Source of the DNA: Alteromonas sp. ASW11-130
GTDB taxonomy: Bacteria; Pseudomonadota; Gammaproteobacteria; Enterobacterales; Alteromonadaceae
Direction of reading: 5' to 3'
Length of the DNA: 64,000 nucleotides
Assembly: GCF_026183735.1 (NCBI RefSeq)
Contig: NZ_JAPFRE010000016.1
Span: forward strand, 124,001 to 188,000
In this document: in pieces, positions 37,107 to 47,041 of the stretch
Layout: each line of letters opens with the position of its first letter
Position numbering within the stretch: the first letter of the stretch is position 1
Made by a program: the position numbers and the translations under genes
The notes under the pieces: model-generated
What the model was told of the DNA's origin: nothing
The model's database searches: none
Seen by the model: only the letters and a program-made list of their open reading frames with translations

Positions 37107-38048
37107 ATGCAAATATTAAATTTAACCAATACCGTCAACTTTATGCGCTTGCGCATTCCTGCGCTGGTGTTATCGGGTTTACTTATTGTAGGTTCACTTA
37201 CCTCATTAGCAATAAATTCATTGAACTGGGGACTGGACTTTACGGGCGGAACCTTGATTCAGGTAGGTTATGAGCAGTCTGCTGATTTAGAGGGTATTCG
37301 TAAACAGTTAACTGAAGCTGATTTTGGTGATGCTGTGGTGCAAAACTTCGGTAGCAGTCAAGAGGTGTTAATTCGCATTGCCCCCCGCGAAGGCGTTAAA
37401 GCGTCTGATATTGGTGATCAGGTGGTTGACGTATTGCGTGCTGACGGCACTTCAGTTGAAAAACAACGTATTGAGTTTGTAGGGCCAAATGTAGGTGATG
37501 AGCTTTCTGAGCAAGGGGGGCTGGCCATGCTCGTTGCCCTAATCTGTATTTTGATTTATGTTGCGATGCGGTTTGAATGGCGTTTCGCATTAGGCTCTGT
37601 GGCAGCATTAATTCACGATGTGATTATCACCCTGGGCTTATTTTCAATTTTACAGCTGGAGGTAGACTTAACCATATTAGCAGCAGTACTCGCTGTTATA
37701 GGTTATTCCCTAAACGATACAATCGTGGTTTCTGATCGTATCCGAGAAAACTTCAGAAAGCTGCGTAAAGGTACGCCAGAAGAGGTAGTGAATGTATCAC
37801 TTACTCAAACACTTAACCGTACAATTGTAACTTCATTAACTACAGTTTTAGTATTGTTAGCCTTGTTTTTTAAAGGTGGCGCTCTAATACACGGGTTTGC
37901 TACCGCGTTACTATTTGGTGTAGTTATCGGTACGTATTCATCTATCTATATTGCCAGTGCGGTGGCGTTGGCGCTAGGGGTGAGTAAAGAAGATCTCATG
38001 CCACCAGAGGTGGAAAAAGAGGGCGCGGATCAAGAGCCGCTTCTATAA
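37107..38048 (+). CDS. secF: Protein-export membrane protein SecF
   Basis: The 313-residue protein has the SecF pattern: LNWGLDFTGGTLIQV after the first helix, then IYVAMRFEWRFALGSVAALIHD and GYSLNDTIVVSDRIREN. It pairs with SecD to form the proton-driven SecDF complex. A ribosome-binding AGGA precedes the ATG. It is the last gene of the tgt-yajC-secDF unit and is followed by a bidirectional terminator. Confidence 0.98.
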   Translation: MQILNLTNTVNFMRLRIPALVLSGLLIVGSLTSLAINSLNWGLDFTGGTLIQVGYEQSADLEGIRKQLTEADFGDAVVQNFGSSQEVLIRIAPREGVKASDIGDQVVDVLRADGTSVEKQRIEFVGPNVGDELSEQGGLAMLVALICILIYVAMRFEWRFALGSVAALIHDVIITLGLFSILQLEVDLTILAAVLAVIGYSLNDTIVVSDRIRENFRKLRKGTPEEVVNVSLTQTLNRTIVTSLTTVLVLLALFFKGGALIHGFATALLFGVVIGTYSSIYIASAVALALGVSKEDLMPPEVEKEGADQEPLL

Positions 38049-38065
38049 TTTAGCTCATCAGAAAA

Positions 38066-38102
38066 ACAAAAAGCCGGATTGCAAAACAATCCGGCTTTTT
38101 TC
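38066..38102. terminator. Bidirectional terminator between secF and suhB
   Basis: AAGCCGGATTG (38071-38081) pairs perfectly with CAATCCGGCTT (38087-38097) around a 5-base loop. A-rich sequence lies before and T-rich sequence after, so it ends both convergent genes. Confidence 0.93.
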
Positions 38103-38116
38103 TATTAGACAAAGTG

Positions 38117-38893
38117 CTATTTCAAATATTTGACCAGCGTTTGAACAACTTTAACGCCGCCCGCAACTACTTCACCTTTATAAAGGGGATCATTGCCACC
38201 TTTAAAGTCAGTAACCAGACCACCTGCTTCACGAACTAATAGCTCTCCAGCGGCGATATCCCACGCTTTGATGCCTCGCTCCCAGTAGCCATCATGTCGC
38301 CCGGCTGCTACGTACGCCATATCCAAAGCTGCACTGCCACCGCGTCGAATGTCACCGCACGCATGGAATATTTTGTTTAAGCCTAAAGCATATTCACCAA
38401 ATTGCTTTTTATCTTTGAAAGGGAAAGCTGTTGCCAACACAGTTTCGCTTAAATCTTTTGCTTTGCTGGCACGAATTCGATAGCCGTTTAACTGTGCACC
38501 CTGACCACGGCTGGCGGTAAACAGTTCGCCACGCATGGGGTCAAAAATTACTGCCTGGTCTAACCGACCTTTGTATAAAAGAGCGATAGACACACAAAAA
38601 TGTGGTATACCTTTGATGAAATTGGTGGTGCCATCCAGCGGGTCAATTACCCATTGATATTCGCTTTCGCTGCCTTCTGTTTCGCCTGTCTCTTCACCCA
38701 AAAATGCATGGTTAGGGTAAGATTGTTGGATTTTACTGATAATGGCTCTCTCAGCTTCTTTATCAACTTTTGTTACATAATCATTAGTGCCTTTAGATTG
38801 CGTTTCTAAATCATCACGATTTTCGAAACCACGAACGATTATTGAGCCAGCAGCGCGTGCAGCGCGCACGGCTATATTCAGCATAGGATGCAT
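38117..38893 (-). CDS. suhB: Inositol-1-monophosphatase (SuhB)
   Basis: I start at ATG 38893 (MHPMLNIAVRAARAAG), the family's normal N-terminus, giving 258 residues; the open frame extends 32 codons further upstream without family similarity. The metal-site motifs EETGE, DPLDGTTNFIKGIPHF and WDIAAGELLVREAGG are all present. It hydrolyses inositol phosphates, and in E. coli it also takes part in rRNA transcription antitermination. It is divergent from trmJ, as in E. coli. Confidence 0.96.
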   Translation of the reverse strand: MHPMLNIAVRAARAAGSIIVRGFENRDDLETQSKGTNDYVTKVDKEAERAIISKIQQSYPNHAFLGEETGETEGSESEYQWVIDPLDGTTNFIKGIPHFCVSIALLYKGRLDQAVIFDPMRGELFTASRGQGAQLNGYRIRASKAKDLSETVLATAFPFKDKKQFGEYALGLNKIFHACGDIRRGGSAALDMAYVAAGRHDGYWERGIKAWDIAAGELLVREAGGLVTDFKGGNDPLYKGEVVAGGVKVVQTLVKYLK

Positions 38894-39095
38894 AGTTAAC
38901 CACCAATTGTAAAAGATCGAAGAATAACGGTAGTGACTATTCAATAAATAAACAGTACTACGTAATTGGCGCGAAGTGTAGCAGAGCAAACTAAATTTGC
39001 AATCTGAATCGGGTTGCTTATGGCAACAATATGTTTTAGCCCGTGCAAATATGCTAGTATCCGCGACATTGCAAATATTAAATTACTGTATCTAC

Positions 39096-39812
39096 ATGCT
39101 TGATAACATCCGAATCGTTCTGGTGAACACCTCTCATACTGGCAACATAGGTTCTGCGGCTCGAGCGATGAAAACTATGGGACTTAAGCACCTTTATCTA
39201 GTCGATCCTGTGCATGCTCCGGACGGCAAAGCTAGCGCAATGGCCGCAGGAGCAGGCGACGTACTTGCGAATGCGAAAACGGTAGCGACGTTGGGAGAAG
39301 CCGTGGCTTCTTGCGGTTTGGTCATCGGCACTTCAGCCCGTTCCCGCACCCATTCTTGGCCGATGCTCGAACCGAGGGAGAGTGGCGTCAAACTGGTAAC
39401 TGAAGCTGAAAAGTATCCTGTTGCATTGGTGTTTGGACGTGAAAACAGCGGCCTATCCAACGAGGAGCTTCAGCAATGTCATTTTCATGTATGTATCCCG
39501 GCTAATCCAGAATACAGCTCATTAAATTTGGCGGCTGCGGTGCAAACGCTTTGTTACGAAGTACGGGTGGCGTGGTTAGATGCGAACTCACACCCAGAGG
39601 TAGAAGCAGATTACCCATTAAACGAAGATTTGGAGCGTTTTTACGTGCACTTAGAAGAAACACTTCAACGCACTAATTTCATCGTTAAAAATCACCCAGG
39701 AATGGTAATGACAAAATTACGCAGGCTGTTTAACCGGGCGCGACCAGAAGCTCAAGAACTTAATATTCTTCGCGGTATTCTCGCATCCATTGATAAATCG
39801 ACTAAAGAGTAA
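39096..39812 (+). CDS. trmJ: tRNA (cytidine/uridine-2'-O-)-methyltransferase TrmJ
   Basis: I start at ATG 39096 ([19 protein letters not shown]), the family start; the open frame continues upstream but without similarity. The 238-residue protein shows SPOUT-family motifs: [20 protein letters not shown], then [16 protein letters not shown] and [17 protein letters not shown], which form the knotted SAM site. It methylates the 2'-OH of nucleotide 32 in tRNA. It lies between suhB and cysE; in E. coli iscR follows directly. Confidence 0.95.
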   Translation: MLDNIRIVLVNTSHTGNIGSAARAMKTMGLKHLYLVDPVHAPDGKASAMAAGAGDVLANAKTVATLGEAVASCGLVIGTSARSRTHSWPMLEPRESGVKLVTEAEKYPVALVFGRENSGLSNEELQQCHFHVCIPANPEYSSLNLAAAVQTLCYEVRVAWLDANSHPEVEADYPLNEDLERFYVHLEETLQRTNFIVKNHPGMVMTKLRRLFNRARPEAQELNILRGILASIDKSTKE

Positions 39813-39817
39813 TTAAC

Positions 39818-40645
39818 GTGTTTGAACGTATCAAAGAAGATGTCGAAGGCGTATTCCAACGCGACCCTGCCGCCAGAAACTTTTTTGAAGTATTAACTAA
39901 TTATCCAGGATTGCATGCTATTTGGCTTCATCGTCTTAGTCATCGCATGTGGAATCGGGGCTTCAAGTGGTTAGCACGAAGTTTATCCACTTTCAGTCGA
40001 TGGTTGACCGGCATCGAAATTCATCCGGGTGCTAAACTTGGCAGACGATTTTTCATCGACCATGGGATGGGGGTAGTAATCGGTGAAACTGCTGAAGTAG
40101 GTAATGATGTGACGCTTTATCATGGTGTAACGTTGGGGGGTACCAGTTGGAAAGCGGGTAAACGACACCCAACCCTGGGCGACAATGTCGTAGTGGGTGC
40201 TGGGGCTAAGATCCTTGGGCCGATTTATATCGGCGAAAATGCAAAGGTTGGCTCTAATTCGGTGGTAGTAAAAGATACCCCCCCTGGCGCAACGGTGGTG
40301 GGTATTCCCGGCCGTATTGTTATGTCAACTCAGAATACATCACGTGTTAAAGAGCAAGCAGATAAACGCAATCGAATCGCACGTAAATACGGCTTTGATG
40401 CCTATGCAGTTGCGCCAGATAATCCCGATCCGGTAGCGAATGCGATGGGAGTAATGCTTGAACACATGCATCTGATGGATACCAAAGTGGAAGAAATGTG
40501 TGCAGTTATTCAATCGATGGGCGGAAATGTTTGCAGCGCCGATTTGCAATCACTGAGCGCAGAAGACTTCGCCGCAACTGGAATATCACCGGTTGCACCC
40601 GATGCCGAAAAGAAAACTCAAAACCCGTTTGATCCGAAAATCTAA
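39818..40645 (+). CDS. cysE: Serine O-acetyltransferase
   Basis: The 275-residue protein starts at GTG 39818, 5 bases after trmJ. It has the left-handed beta-helix hexapeptide repeats with the catalytic block [17 protein letters not shown] and [20 protein letters not shown]. It acetylates serine with acetyl-CoA, the first step of cysteine synthesis, and thus feeds the cysteine desulfurases of the Fe-S locus at 50 kb. The C-terminal tail is longer than in E. coli and reads NPFDPKI at the end rather than the usual feedback-loop ending. Its 3' end overlaps the convergent decarboxylase gene by 4 bases. Confidence 0.94.
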   Translation: MFERIKEDVEGVFQRDPAARNFFEVLTNYPGLHAIWLHRLSHRMWNRGFKWLARSLSTFSRWLTGIEIHPGAKLGRRFFIDHGMGVVIGETAEVGNDVTLYHGVTLGGTSWKAGKRHPTLGDNVVVGAGAKILGPIYIGENAKVGSNSVVVKDTPPGATVVGIPGRIVMSTQNTSRVKEQADKRNRIARKYGFDAYAVAPDNPDPVANAMGVMLEHMHLMDTKVEEMCAVIQSMGGNVCSADLQSLSAEDFAATGISPVAPDAEKKTQNPFDPKI

Positions 40646-42573
40646 TTTTCATTAACCATTACGTATAGCTCACCATCATAGAAACCTTGAATGGTAAGCT
40701 TTTGGCTTGAAAGAGAACGCAAATAATCAATGTGTTCTTCTTGAATAAGCTGACCGGGCACAATAAGGGGAATGCCGGGCGGGTAGGGCACAATTAATCC
40801 TGCCGCCACTCTTCCTGCACTGTCCTGCCAAGGAATAGCTTCACGTTTGCCAAAAAATGCATTGGAAGGTAACTCGGCTAATTTTATCGGTGGAATTTTG
40901 CAAGGTAATACATTTTTACTCTTACTGCGATGAAGCGACACCGAGCCTTGATCTAGTTTTTTAAGCGCATTGTATAAACGCACTATTTTTGAGCGCATAC
41001 CGCCCAGAGTTAATAAAACCAAAATTGTGCTGTGAGTGAATTTCTCAATTTCCAAAGCTACTTCATCCATCAGAAAACGATGAATTTCTTGATTGGAATA
41101 TTCCAGGGCCGAAACATCTATCAATATTTTCAACGGATCGTGGCCCATATTGTCTTTAGCAAAGTGAGGAAATATTTTTCCAAAATCTTTAGCATCTAAA
41201 ATACGTAAGCGGTTAAAGCGAGCAACCTGTTGTTTTAATTCATCAACATTGTTGAGCAATTCATTTAGAATTTTATAGCCTTCCATCTCTAATTGCTTTC
41301 GGCATACATCCAATGATGCAATCAACTGATATTTTGGCGAGGTGCTAGTATGAATGCTGTAAATTTCTTTAAAGAAATCCACATCAAAATCCGGATCGTT
41401 TACGTGAATAAAGGATGCTTGCGAAAATGCTGAAACAACTTTATGCGCAGAGTGAGTGACATAGTCAGCCCCGGCTTGAATCGCTGAATAATCGCGGAAA
41501 CGAGGGTGGAATAACGAATAAGCAAACCATGCCTCATCAATGAATACTTTCATTCCGTTGTCGTGACCCAGCTTTACTACTTGTTTAAGGTCAGTTAACA
41601 GGCCGTCGTAAGTGCAGCCAGTAAGCACAATAAGCTTTGCATCTGTATTGGTTTTAATGGTTTCTTTTAGCTGATCTAGTTCCGGTGGCGCGAAAATACC
41701 ATAGTCGGGATTTAAACTGCTGTCTAAATAAACCGGCATAGCGCGTGCCTGGATAATACCGTGATGAACTGACTTGTGACAATTGCGGTCCACAATGACC
41801 TTATCACCTTCTCTTAGCAGCGTTTGTAAAATTATTTTATTAGACGTGGAGGAGCCATTAGTAACAAAGTAGGATTTACGTACCTCAAACGTGTTTGCTG
41901 CAATCGCTTGTGCACGTCCAATAGCATGAGTGCCATCAGATAAGGAGCCGAGCGAATCCACGCTTACTGATAAATCACTGACGAATACATTACGTCCAAA
42001 GAACTTGTAAAAATCGCTGATGTAAGGCGAATGACGGAAACTCGCGCCTCCACTATGTCCCGGTGTATGCCAAGAATCGTTTGCTTCCACCACATATTTT
42101 CGATAGGCAGTCCAAAAGGGCGATTCATTTCGGTCGTCAAAGTCGTTAATTATGTACCCTAGAATAGACTCAGGGTCAGAAATAATATCGTTACGATAAA
42201 AAAATGACTCCATGCCGTTGGTCAGATTGACTATATCTAAGCCCTTTATGGCATCGCCTAATACATAAACGGGTAACTCCCTGCGAACATGCTTAATCAT
42301 GTCGATGACTACCGCATTGTTATCCGCTCTGCCGGGTTTAGCGTCGCCTATATCCGCCCATTTAACTTCGGTATCCCAACTAAACACTACCGCTTGTATG
42401 TCGCCGTCATTACGAATTAAATCTAGTGCTTTGGGAACTGTATCAGCTTCAACCAAGCTGATAGTAATATCCGTGCGTTCAAAGGCGTCAATTGTCGACT
42501 GAATGCCATTAACAATTTGCTCAAGAAGCGCTCGAGAGTCTTCGATAATTAAAATTTTTACAATAGGAAGCAT
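40642..42573 (-). CDS. Orn/Lys/Arg decarboxylase-family PLP enzyme
   Basis: The 643-residue protein begins with a receiver-like wing domain ([19 protein letters not shown]). The fold-type I PLP core has HTPGHSGG, a NGSSTSNKI block, [12 protein letters not shown] and the PLP lysine in [11 protein letters not shown] (Lys378). This is the layout of inducible acid-resistance lysine, ornithine and arginine decarboxylases, though it is shorter than LdcC (713) or AdiA (755). It would turn a basic amino acid into a polyamine and CO2; which one cannot be told. No antiporter gene lies beside it, so a biosynthetic or stress role is as likely as acid resistance. Confidence 0.9.
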   Translation of the reverse strand: MLPIVKILIIEDSRALLEQIVNGIQSTIDAFERTDITISLVEADTVPKALDLIRNDGDIQAVVFSWDTEVKWADIGDAKPGRADNNAVVIDMIKHVRRELPVYVLGDAIKGLDIVNLTNGMESFFYRNDIISDPESILGYIINDFDDRNESPFWTAYRKYVVEANDSWHTPGHSGGASFRHSPYISDFYKFFGRNVFVSDLSVSVDSLGSLSDGTHAIGRAQAIAANTFEVRKSYFVTNGSSTSNKIILQTLLREGDKVIVDRNCHKSVHHGIIQARAMPVYLDSSLNPDYGIFAPPELDQLKETIKTNTDAKLIVLTGCTYDGLLTDLKQVVKLGHDNGMKVFIDEAWFAYSLFHPRFRDYSAIQAGADYVTHSAHKVVSAFSQASFIHVNDPDFDVDFFKEIYSIHTSTSPKYQLIASLDVCRKQLEMEGYKILNELLNNVDELKQQVARFNRLRILDAKDFGKIFPHFAKDNMGHDPLKILIDVSALEYSNQEIHRFLMDEVALEIEKFTHSTILVLLTLGGMRSKIVRLYNALKKLDQGSVSLHRSKSKNVLPCKIPPIKLAELPSNAFFGKREAIPWQDSAGRVAAGLIVPYPPGIPLIVPGQLIQEEHIDYLRSLSSQKLTIQGFYDGELYVMVNEN

Positions 42574-42831
42574 GTCAAAAGCACGGTTGTGAGAAGTGTA
42601 TGCTCTTGAGTTTACAGAAGGAACTTATGCTTGTCAGTGTTTGCTTTTGCGTTCAATCTGGAAAAAACATACAGCTTAGTTACAAAGCGTGTAACACTCC
42701 ACCTGTTGAGTTGGGTATACCCTTTAAAAAGACATGTCAGAATTATCTAGATGAAATTCCAGTGTTTTATATGATTTCAGCGTATTTTCGTACCTGATAT
42801 CGATCTAAAGTTAGCGCGCAGCGACAGTATC

Positions 42832-43521
42832 TTAATCTGAGGCTAAGTGTTTTTTCATATAAAAATGTGAAAATACTAACGTAATAATACTTATTACAAT
42901 ACCAGCTCCCAATACAGACCACTGAGCGGTATCAGGCGAACTGTCTTCTTCTATCATGGCTAGGCCACCAATCCAACCAAGATATACATACATAGTGGCC
43001 AAGGGCAGTTGTCCTAAGAAGGTCGTCCATATATAGGTTAAGAATTTCACGTGGGTAACACCCAATCCGTAGTTTTTCACCACTGCGGGAATGAAAGGGT
43101 TTAACCTTAATATAAAGATAAACTTAGCACTGTGTTTGGCGACTACCTTGAGTACTTGTTTACCCTTTTCTGTAGCTTCAATTTTATGGGTAATAAAATC
43201 TTTCAACATATAGCGCGAAATCGCAAAGGTGATACAAGATGCCGTTAACGCCGATATTACCGCGATACTTAAACCAATGGAAAATGAAAACAGCACGCCT
43301 GCTGCGATATTAAATATGGAACTGGGGAAACTAAGCGAGGCTAGCACGACGTAGAGTAAAGCAAAAATGAAGTAGCTTAAAAAGCCAAAAGAAGTAATGT
43401 AATTCACACCTTCACGCACTGTCTCTCTAGTCACCATCAGCTTCCACAAAACGATGGCTGATATAGCTAGAACAGTAAAGATAATCGCTATCTTCACGAG
43501 GGATTTATGATTGGATTTCAT
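42832..43521 (-). CDS. TVP38/TMEM64-family membrane protein
   Basis: The 229-residue protein has about six hydrophobic segments and the family motif region: FPSSIFNIAAGVLFSF, then RLNPFIPAVVKNYGLGVTHV and FLGQLPLATMYVYLGWIGG. TVP38/DedA-superfamily proteins are thought to move lipids across or within the membrane; specific function is unknown. It is a single gene 258 bases downstream of the decarboxylase start on the same strand, without obvious operon partners. Confidence 0.9.
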   Translation of the reverse strand: MKSNHKSLVKIAIIFTVLAISAIVLWKLMVTRETVREGVNYITSFGFLSYFIFALLYVVLASLSFPSSIFNIAAGVLFSFSIGLSIAVISALTASCITFAISRYMLKDFITHKIEATEKGKQVLKVVAKHSAKFIFILRLNPFIPAVVKNYGLGVTHVKFLTYIWTTFLGQLPLATMYVYLGWIGGLAMIEEDSSPDTAQWSVLGAGIVISIITLVFSHFYMKKHLASD

Positions 43522-44168
43522 CCGCTGTACCTCATTACAAACCGGTAGGTCATGGCATTCTTTTACTAGGCATTTGAGTGCTAAAAAGTTTCAGCAGCGA
43601 ATTTTCCATACCCTATTGTTTTACTACCACGAATAGCCTTTAGGTAATATAAGCGCGCAATGCTAAAAAAGATTACACCTGTGTAATGTTTTATAGTGAA
43701 AGGAATAACTGTATTTATTCAAGCTCCAAGTTTTGTAATAGCAGGGGGAACCATAAAGTTTCAGGAGATAAAAGAAAGGCTAGGCGAGCAAAAGTGCTAG
43801 TAAGGAAACGAGTTCGTTGAATAGGCTTTCAGTCTAGCTAACGGGTTACTCTGCTACCTGTTGGACAAACGTGAACGTTGCCTGCAATACCTGATAGAAA
43901 TAAAAAGGTGGCTACCTATATCTGTGGCAAAAGCACTACGACGACAAAAGATGTGTGTACTTTTCGTTAACTAAAGTGTTTTAAGCATGACAGGCCTTCC
44001 GCGGTGTCTACTGTACCGGGAAATGAAAGCGGTAGAAAGAAGGAATAGAGCAAATTAGTAAGAAGATAATGGCGCCCTTTACGGGAGTTGGGTATCCGCT
44101 AAATATTGACCTTGCCGAACCTATGGAACCTTATCTTTGAAATTATTAATGTAGATAGCTTACTGCTA
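43522..44168. other. 647-bp region with no recognised gene
   Basis: I find no convincing reading frame, tRNA or known riboswitch. There is a short perfect inverted repeat, ATTACAC-CT-GTGTAAT, near 43672-43687, and an AT-rich stretch around 43700. The base composition is unlike the coding regions around it. It could be an unrecognised RNA or remnant DNA, which the sequence alone does not decide. Confidence 0.4.
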
Positions 44169-44336
44169 CTAAATCGCAAGTAACCAGTTTAGGAACTTCT
44201 TTTTTTCAGTTGTGTTCTGAAAGTCAATGCGTTTTGGAGCGTTACTGTCGTCAAATGCGACGCAGAATTTATTGACTGAAATGGACGAGATTGGCGGTGT
44301 GGCAGTAATACTTACACCATTAAATGTATAAATCAT
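44169..44336 (-). CDS. Possible small protein of about 55 residues
   Basis: Starting at the ATG at 44336 gives MIYTFNGVSITATPP followed by ISSISVNKFCVAFDDSN, an NTTEKKKFLNWLLAI ending and a clean stop. The pattern of alternating hydrophobic residues and a charged C-terminal helix looks protein-like rather than random. There is no clear ribosome-binding site and an in-frame start 14 codons upstream is also open. Function unknown. Confidence 0.35.
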   Translation of the reverse strand: MIYTFNGVSITATPPISSISVNKFCVAFDDSNAPKRIDFQNTTEKKKFLNWLLAI

Positions 44337-44415
44337 ATTTTGATACTTTTGTTTTATTAGAAATGTACTGTAAGACAATTACTGAGGGGTAAGTTCAAGG
44401 GGAGTTTTACGGTAA

Positions 44416-44442
44416 TAAAAAAAGGCCAGCATTGGCTGACCT
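44416..44442 (-). terminator. Terminator after the cold-shock gene
   Basis: AGGCCAGC and GCTGACCT form an imperfect stem around a 4-base loop (one mismatch). On the minus strand it is followed by seven T. It lies about 14 bases beyond the csp stop codon. Confidence 0.8.
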
Positions 44443-44455
44443 TAATATAAAAATC

Positions 44456-44668
44456 TTAGCAAGGTACAACGTTAGCTGCTTGCGGGCCTTTTTGACCTTG
44501 TTCGATTACGAACTGTACCTGTTGGCCTTCAGATAAAGATTTATAGCCTTCTGCAACGATTGAGCGGAAATGAACGAAAACATCTTTTCCACCTTCGCTT
44601 GGCGTTAGAAAACCAAAACCTTTATCTTCATTAAACCATTTAACTGTGCCATTTACTGAATTAGACAT
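44456..44668 (-). CDS. CspA-family cold-shock protein
   Basis: The 70-residue protein is a single cold-shock domain with RNP1 KGFGFL and RNP2 VFVHF, starting [17 protein letters not shown]. It binds single-stranded RNA and DNA as a chaperone. AAGG sits before the ATG. About 450 noncoding bases lie upstream, which would fit a long leader as in cspA-type mRNAs, but I cannot place the promoter. Confidence 0.96.
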   Translation of the reverse strand: MSNSVNGTVKWFNEDKGFGFLTPSEGGKDVFVHFRSIVAEGYKSLSEGQQVQFVIEQGQKGPQAANVVPC

Positions 44669-45117
44669 ATTTGAAACCTTTTATTAATAAGTATTAGGTG
44701 GCAGGCCACCAAGAAAGCGATAGACAAAACAAGTAAGACATTAACCAGTAAAGCAAATGTATATACAAGTTCGACTTAAATTAATAAAAGAAGAAAGAGA
44801 GACGCAAAATGCAGTAGTAGATAAAGCTTTATTTTTCTAAAGCCAGAGTAGAATACGCGAGTTATTAGGATATGTACACTATTATTTAAATAAACTTTTT
44901 ATCTCGAACGAAGATCGTTGCAGTATTGTTGTTTTAAAACGATAAACCTGCTCAAAAGAAATCCAACCTAATCAAACTACCCTCGACAAATCTGCTCCTA
45001 TTGCGGGTCGATAATCTAAGGAGTTCACCAATAGTGTTTAAAAAGTTAAACCATAGGTGCGGTTTAATATGGTGGTACTATTTGTTTTTGCAATAAAAAC
45101 GGCACACAGAGGCCTCT
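44669..45117. other. 449-bp gap between divergent csp and yceH
   Basis: The gap should hold both promoters and possibly a long cold-shock mRNA leader on the minus strand. A small inverted repeat TAAACC...GGTTTA lies near 45049-45069 before yceH. I identified no -35/-10 pair with confidence. Confidence 0.4.
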
Positions 45118-45789
45118 ATGATAATACAATTAAGTGATAAACAAGCTCGTGTAATCGGTGTATTGCTAGAGAAAGAAATAACCACACCGGATCACTACCC
45201 CCTATCTTTAAATGGTCTGACCGCAGGTTGTAATCAAAAAAGTAACCGCGAGCCGGTTATGAATTTAAGCGAAGCCGATGTAATAAACACAGTAGACGAG
45301 CTGGTGACTAAAAAACTAATAGCCGAGCAGACCGGTTTTGGAAGCCGTGTAGTGAAGTACAAGCACCGTTTCTGTAATACCGAGTTTGGCGACCTAAAAC
45401 TGAATCCTCAACAACTCGCGGTAATCTGTGTATTGTTACTCCGTGGACCACAAACGCCAGGAGAGTTAAGGACCCGCACCAACAGGTTGGCCGAGTTTAG
45501 TAGTGTAGATGAAGTTGAACGAGTGCTGGAAGCGTTGAGAGCTCATAATGGTGAACAATTAGTGGTCAAGCTTGAGCGTGAGCCGGGTAAGCGGGAGTCG
45601 CGCTATCAACATTGCTTTGCTGATAGCGACTCAATTGAAACTAAAGAAACAATGCAAACGACTTATGCTAATTCGACTAATCAGAACCCCGAATCAGACC
45701 GAGTAACTATCCTGGAGCAGAAAGTGAAGGAGATGCAAGCGCAATTAGCACACCTTCAAAGCAGCTTGGATGAGCTAATTGGACGCTAG
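45118..45789 (+). CDS. yceH: YceH-family protein (UPF0502/DUF480)
   Basis: The 223-residue protein matches YceH: a paired winged-helix domain with [39 protein letters not shown] and [21 protein letters not shown]-terminal coiled-coil segment ([20 protein letters not shown]) follows. It may bind DNA or protein; function is not established. It stands alone on the plus strand. Confidence 0.93.
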   Translation: MIIQLSDKQARVIGVLLEKEITTPDHYPLSLNGLTAGCNQKSNREPVMNLSEADVINTVDELVTKKLIAEQTGFGSRVVKYKHRFCNTEFGDLKLNPQQLAVICVLLLRGPQTPGELRTRTNRLAEFSSVDEVERVLEALRAHNGEQLVVKLEREPGKRESRYQHCFADSDSIETKETMQTTYANSTNQNPESDRVTILEQKVKEMQAQLAHLQSSLDELIGR

Positions 45790-45805
45790 CTCTTAGGGTT
45801 AACCT

Positions 45806-47041
45806 CTACTCAACCTGTACAGCCCGTTCATGCCTGATTCGAGCGGGCTTCATATAGGCCAAGCTACGCCATACCCATTCCCCTGGGCCTTGGGCGAAGT
45901 GTTTTAACCAAATTGTGGAAAATATGATTTGGAAAGCGCAGATAACAAAAACCACTGGTAATAATTCTATACGACTCAATTCACCGTACCAACCTAATCC
46001 ATACCCATAAAAGATGAAGGCGCAAATTAACGATTGCATTAAGTAATTGGTTAGCGCCATGCGACCAACTAGCTGAATAGCGTATTTAAGTTTATTGGCA
46101 AGATTCGATTGAAACCAAAGGCTAATCAATGCGACATAGGCTAGCGTTACAGCAATAGAGCCCAAGTTATTAGCCAGCATGCCGTAGGAGAAAAAAGCTT
46201 CCAGATTCCATTGATTACTATAGTTGTAAACAAGCCCAAGAATGATTACAGGTAACCCTACCGTAAGACCGATTGTTGCTTGAATACGGTAATGCCTCAG
46301 AGACAACTTGCCCGAGAGCCAACCCATACGATATAACACCATGCCTAAAATCATTAATCCAAACGCATGCAGTATCGCTGAAAACGAAAGTGGAATAAGC
46401 ACAACATCTTCAGGTCTTTCTTCTTCTCCAAAGTTTTGTTCTCGGGTGAATGTTGAAACGCGCTCGTAATCGCCTTTATAAATAGATTCTAATTTGGCGA
46501 TTTGGTCTTCAGACGGACTATAGACCACCTCCACGGCTGCGCGATTATGATTGTCCAGGGCCTCATCCAGATCAGTAAGGGACGAAAGGTAGGCCGAGCC
46601 TGCCAACAACGTAATGGCTAAAGATAACATCCATTTAGTAGGCAAACACCGAAAGGGGAATAATAGAAAACTGCATAGGGCGTAAACCGTCAATATATCT
46701 CCTTCCCAGATAAACCAAGCATGGCAAAAGCCAATAACCAATAACCAAAATGCGCGGGAATAATGGATAGCCACTGAAGATTTACCCTTCGCTTCAAGTT
46801 TATCTGCAAGCAACATTACGCTCGCGCCGAAGAGCAAAGAAAAAAGCCCCATGAATTTCATATCTGCGAATAAATGAAAGAAGATAAATGTTGCATGATT
46901 TAAGAAACCATCGCTGTCATATGAAGTAGGGTTCAGATAGGCCGAAAAAGGCATAGCGAAAACAATGATATTCATAAATGGCAATCCCAGGAGTGCTATA
47001 CCCCGGATTAGGTCGATATTGTTAATTCGCTGGGTTGACAT
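45806..47041 (-). CDS. DUF418 multi-pass membrane protein (YeiB-like)
   Basis: The 411-residue protein starts MSTQRINNIDLIRGIALLGL, the family's usual opening. It has about ten hydrophobic helices and a C-terminal DUF418 block (LVGRMALTNYLMQSLICAFI, then GPGEWVWRSLAYM). The family is broadly distributed and its function is unknown; it is related in layout to acyltransferase-like membrane proteins. It converges on yceH with only 16 bases between. Confidence 0.9.
   Translation of the reverse strand: MSTQRINNIDLIRGIALLGLPFMNIIVFAMPFSAYLNPTSYDSDGFLNHATFIFFHLFADMKFMGLFSLLFGASVMLLADKLEAKGKSSVAIHYSRAFWLLVIGFCHAWFIWEGDILTVYALCSFLLFPFRCLPTKWMLSLAITLLAGSAYLSSLTDLDEALDNHNRAAVEVVYSPSEDQIAKLESIYKGDYERVSTFTREQNFGEEERPEDVVLIPLSFSAILHAFGLMILGMVLYRMGWLSGKLSLRHYRIQATIGLTVGLPVIILGLVYNYSNQWNLEAFFSYGMLANNLGSIAVTLAYVALISLWFQSNLANKLKYAIQLVGRMALTNYLMQSLICAFIFYGYGLGWYGELSRIELLPVVFVICAFQIIFSTIWLKHFAQGPGEWVWRSLAYMKPARIRHERAVQVE

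Noticed and set aside
42600-42797. 65-codon plus-strand reading frame between decarboxylase and TVP38 genes
   Set aside because: Lies in the probable promoter region of the decarboxylase, without a ribosome-binding site or recognisable sequence.
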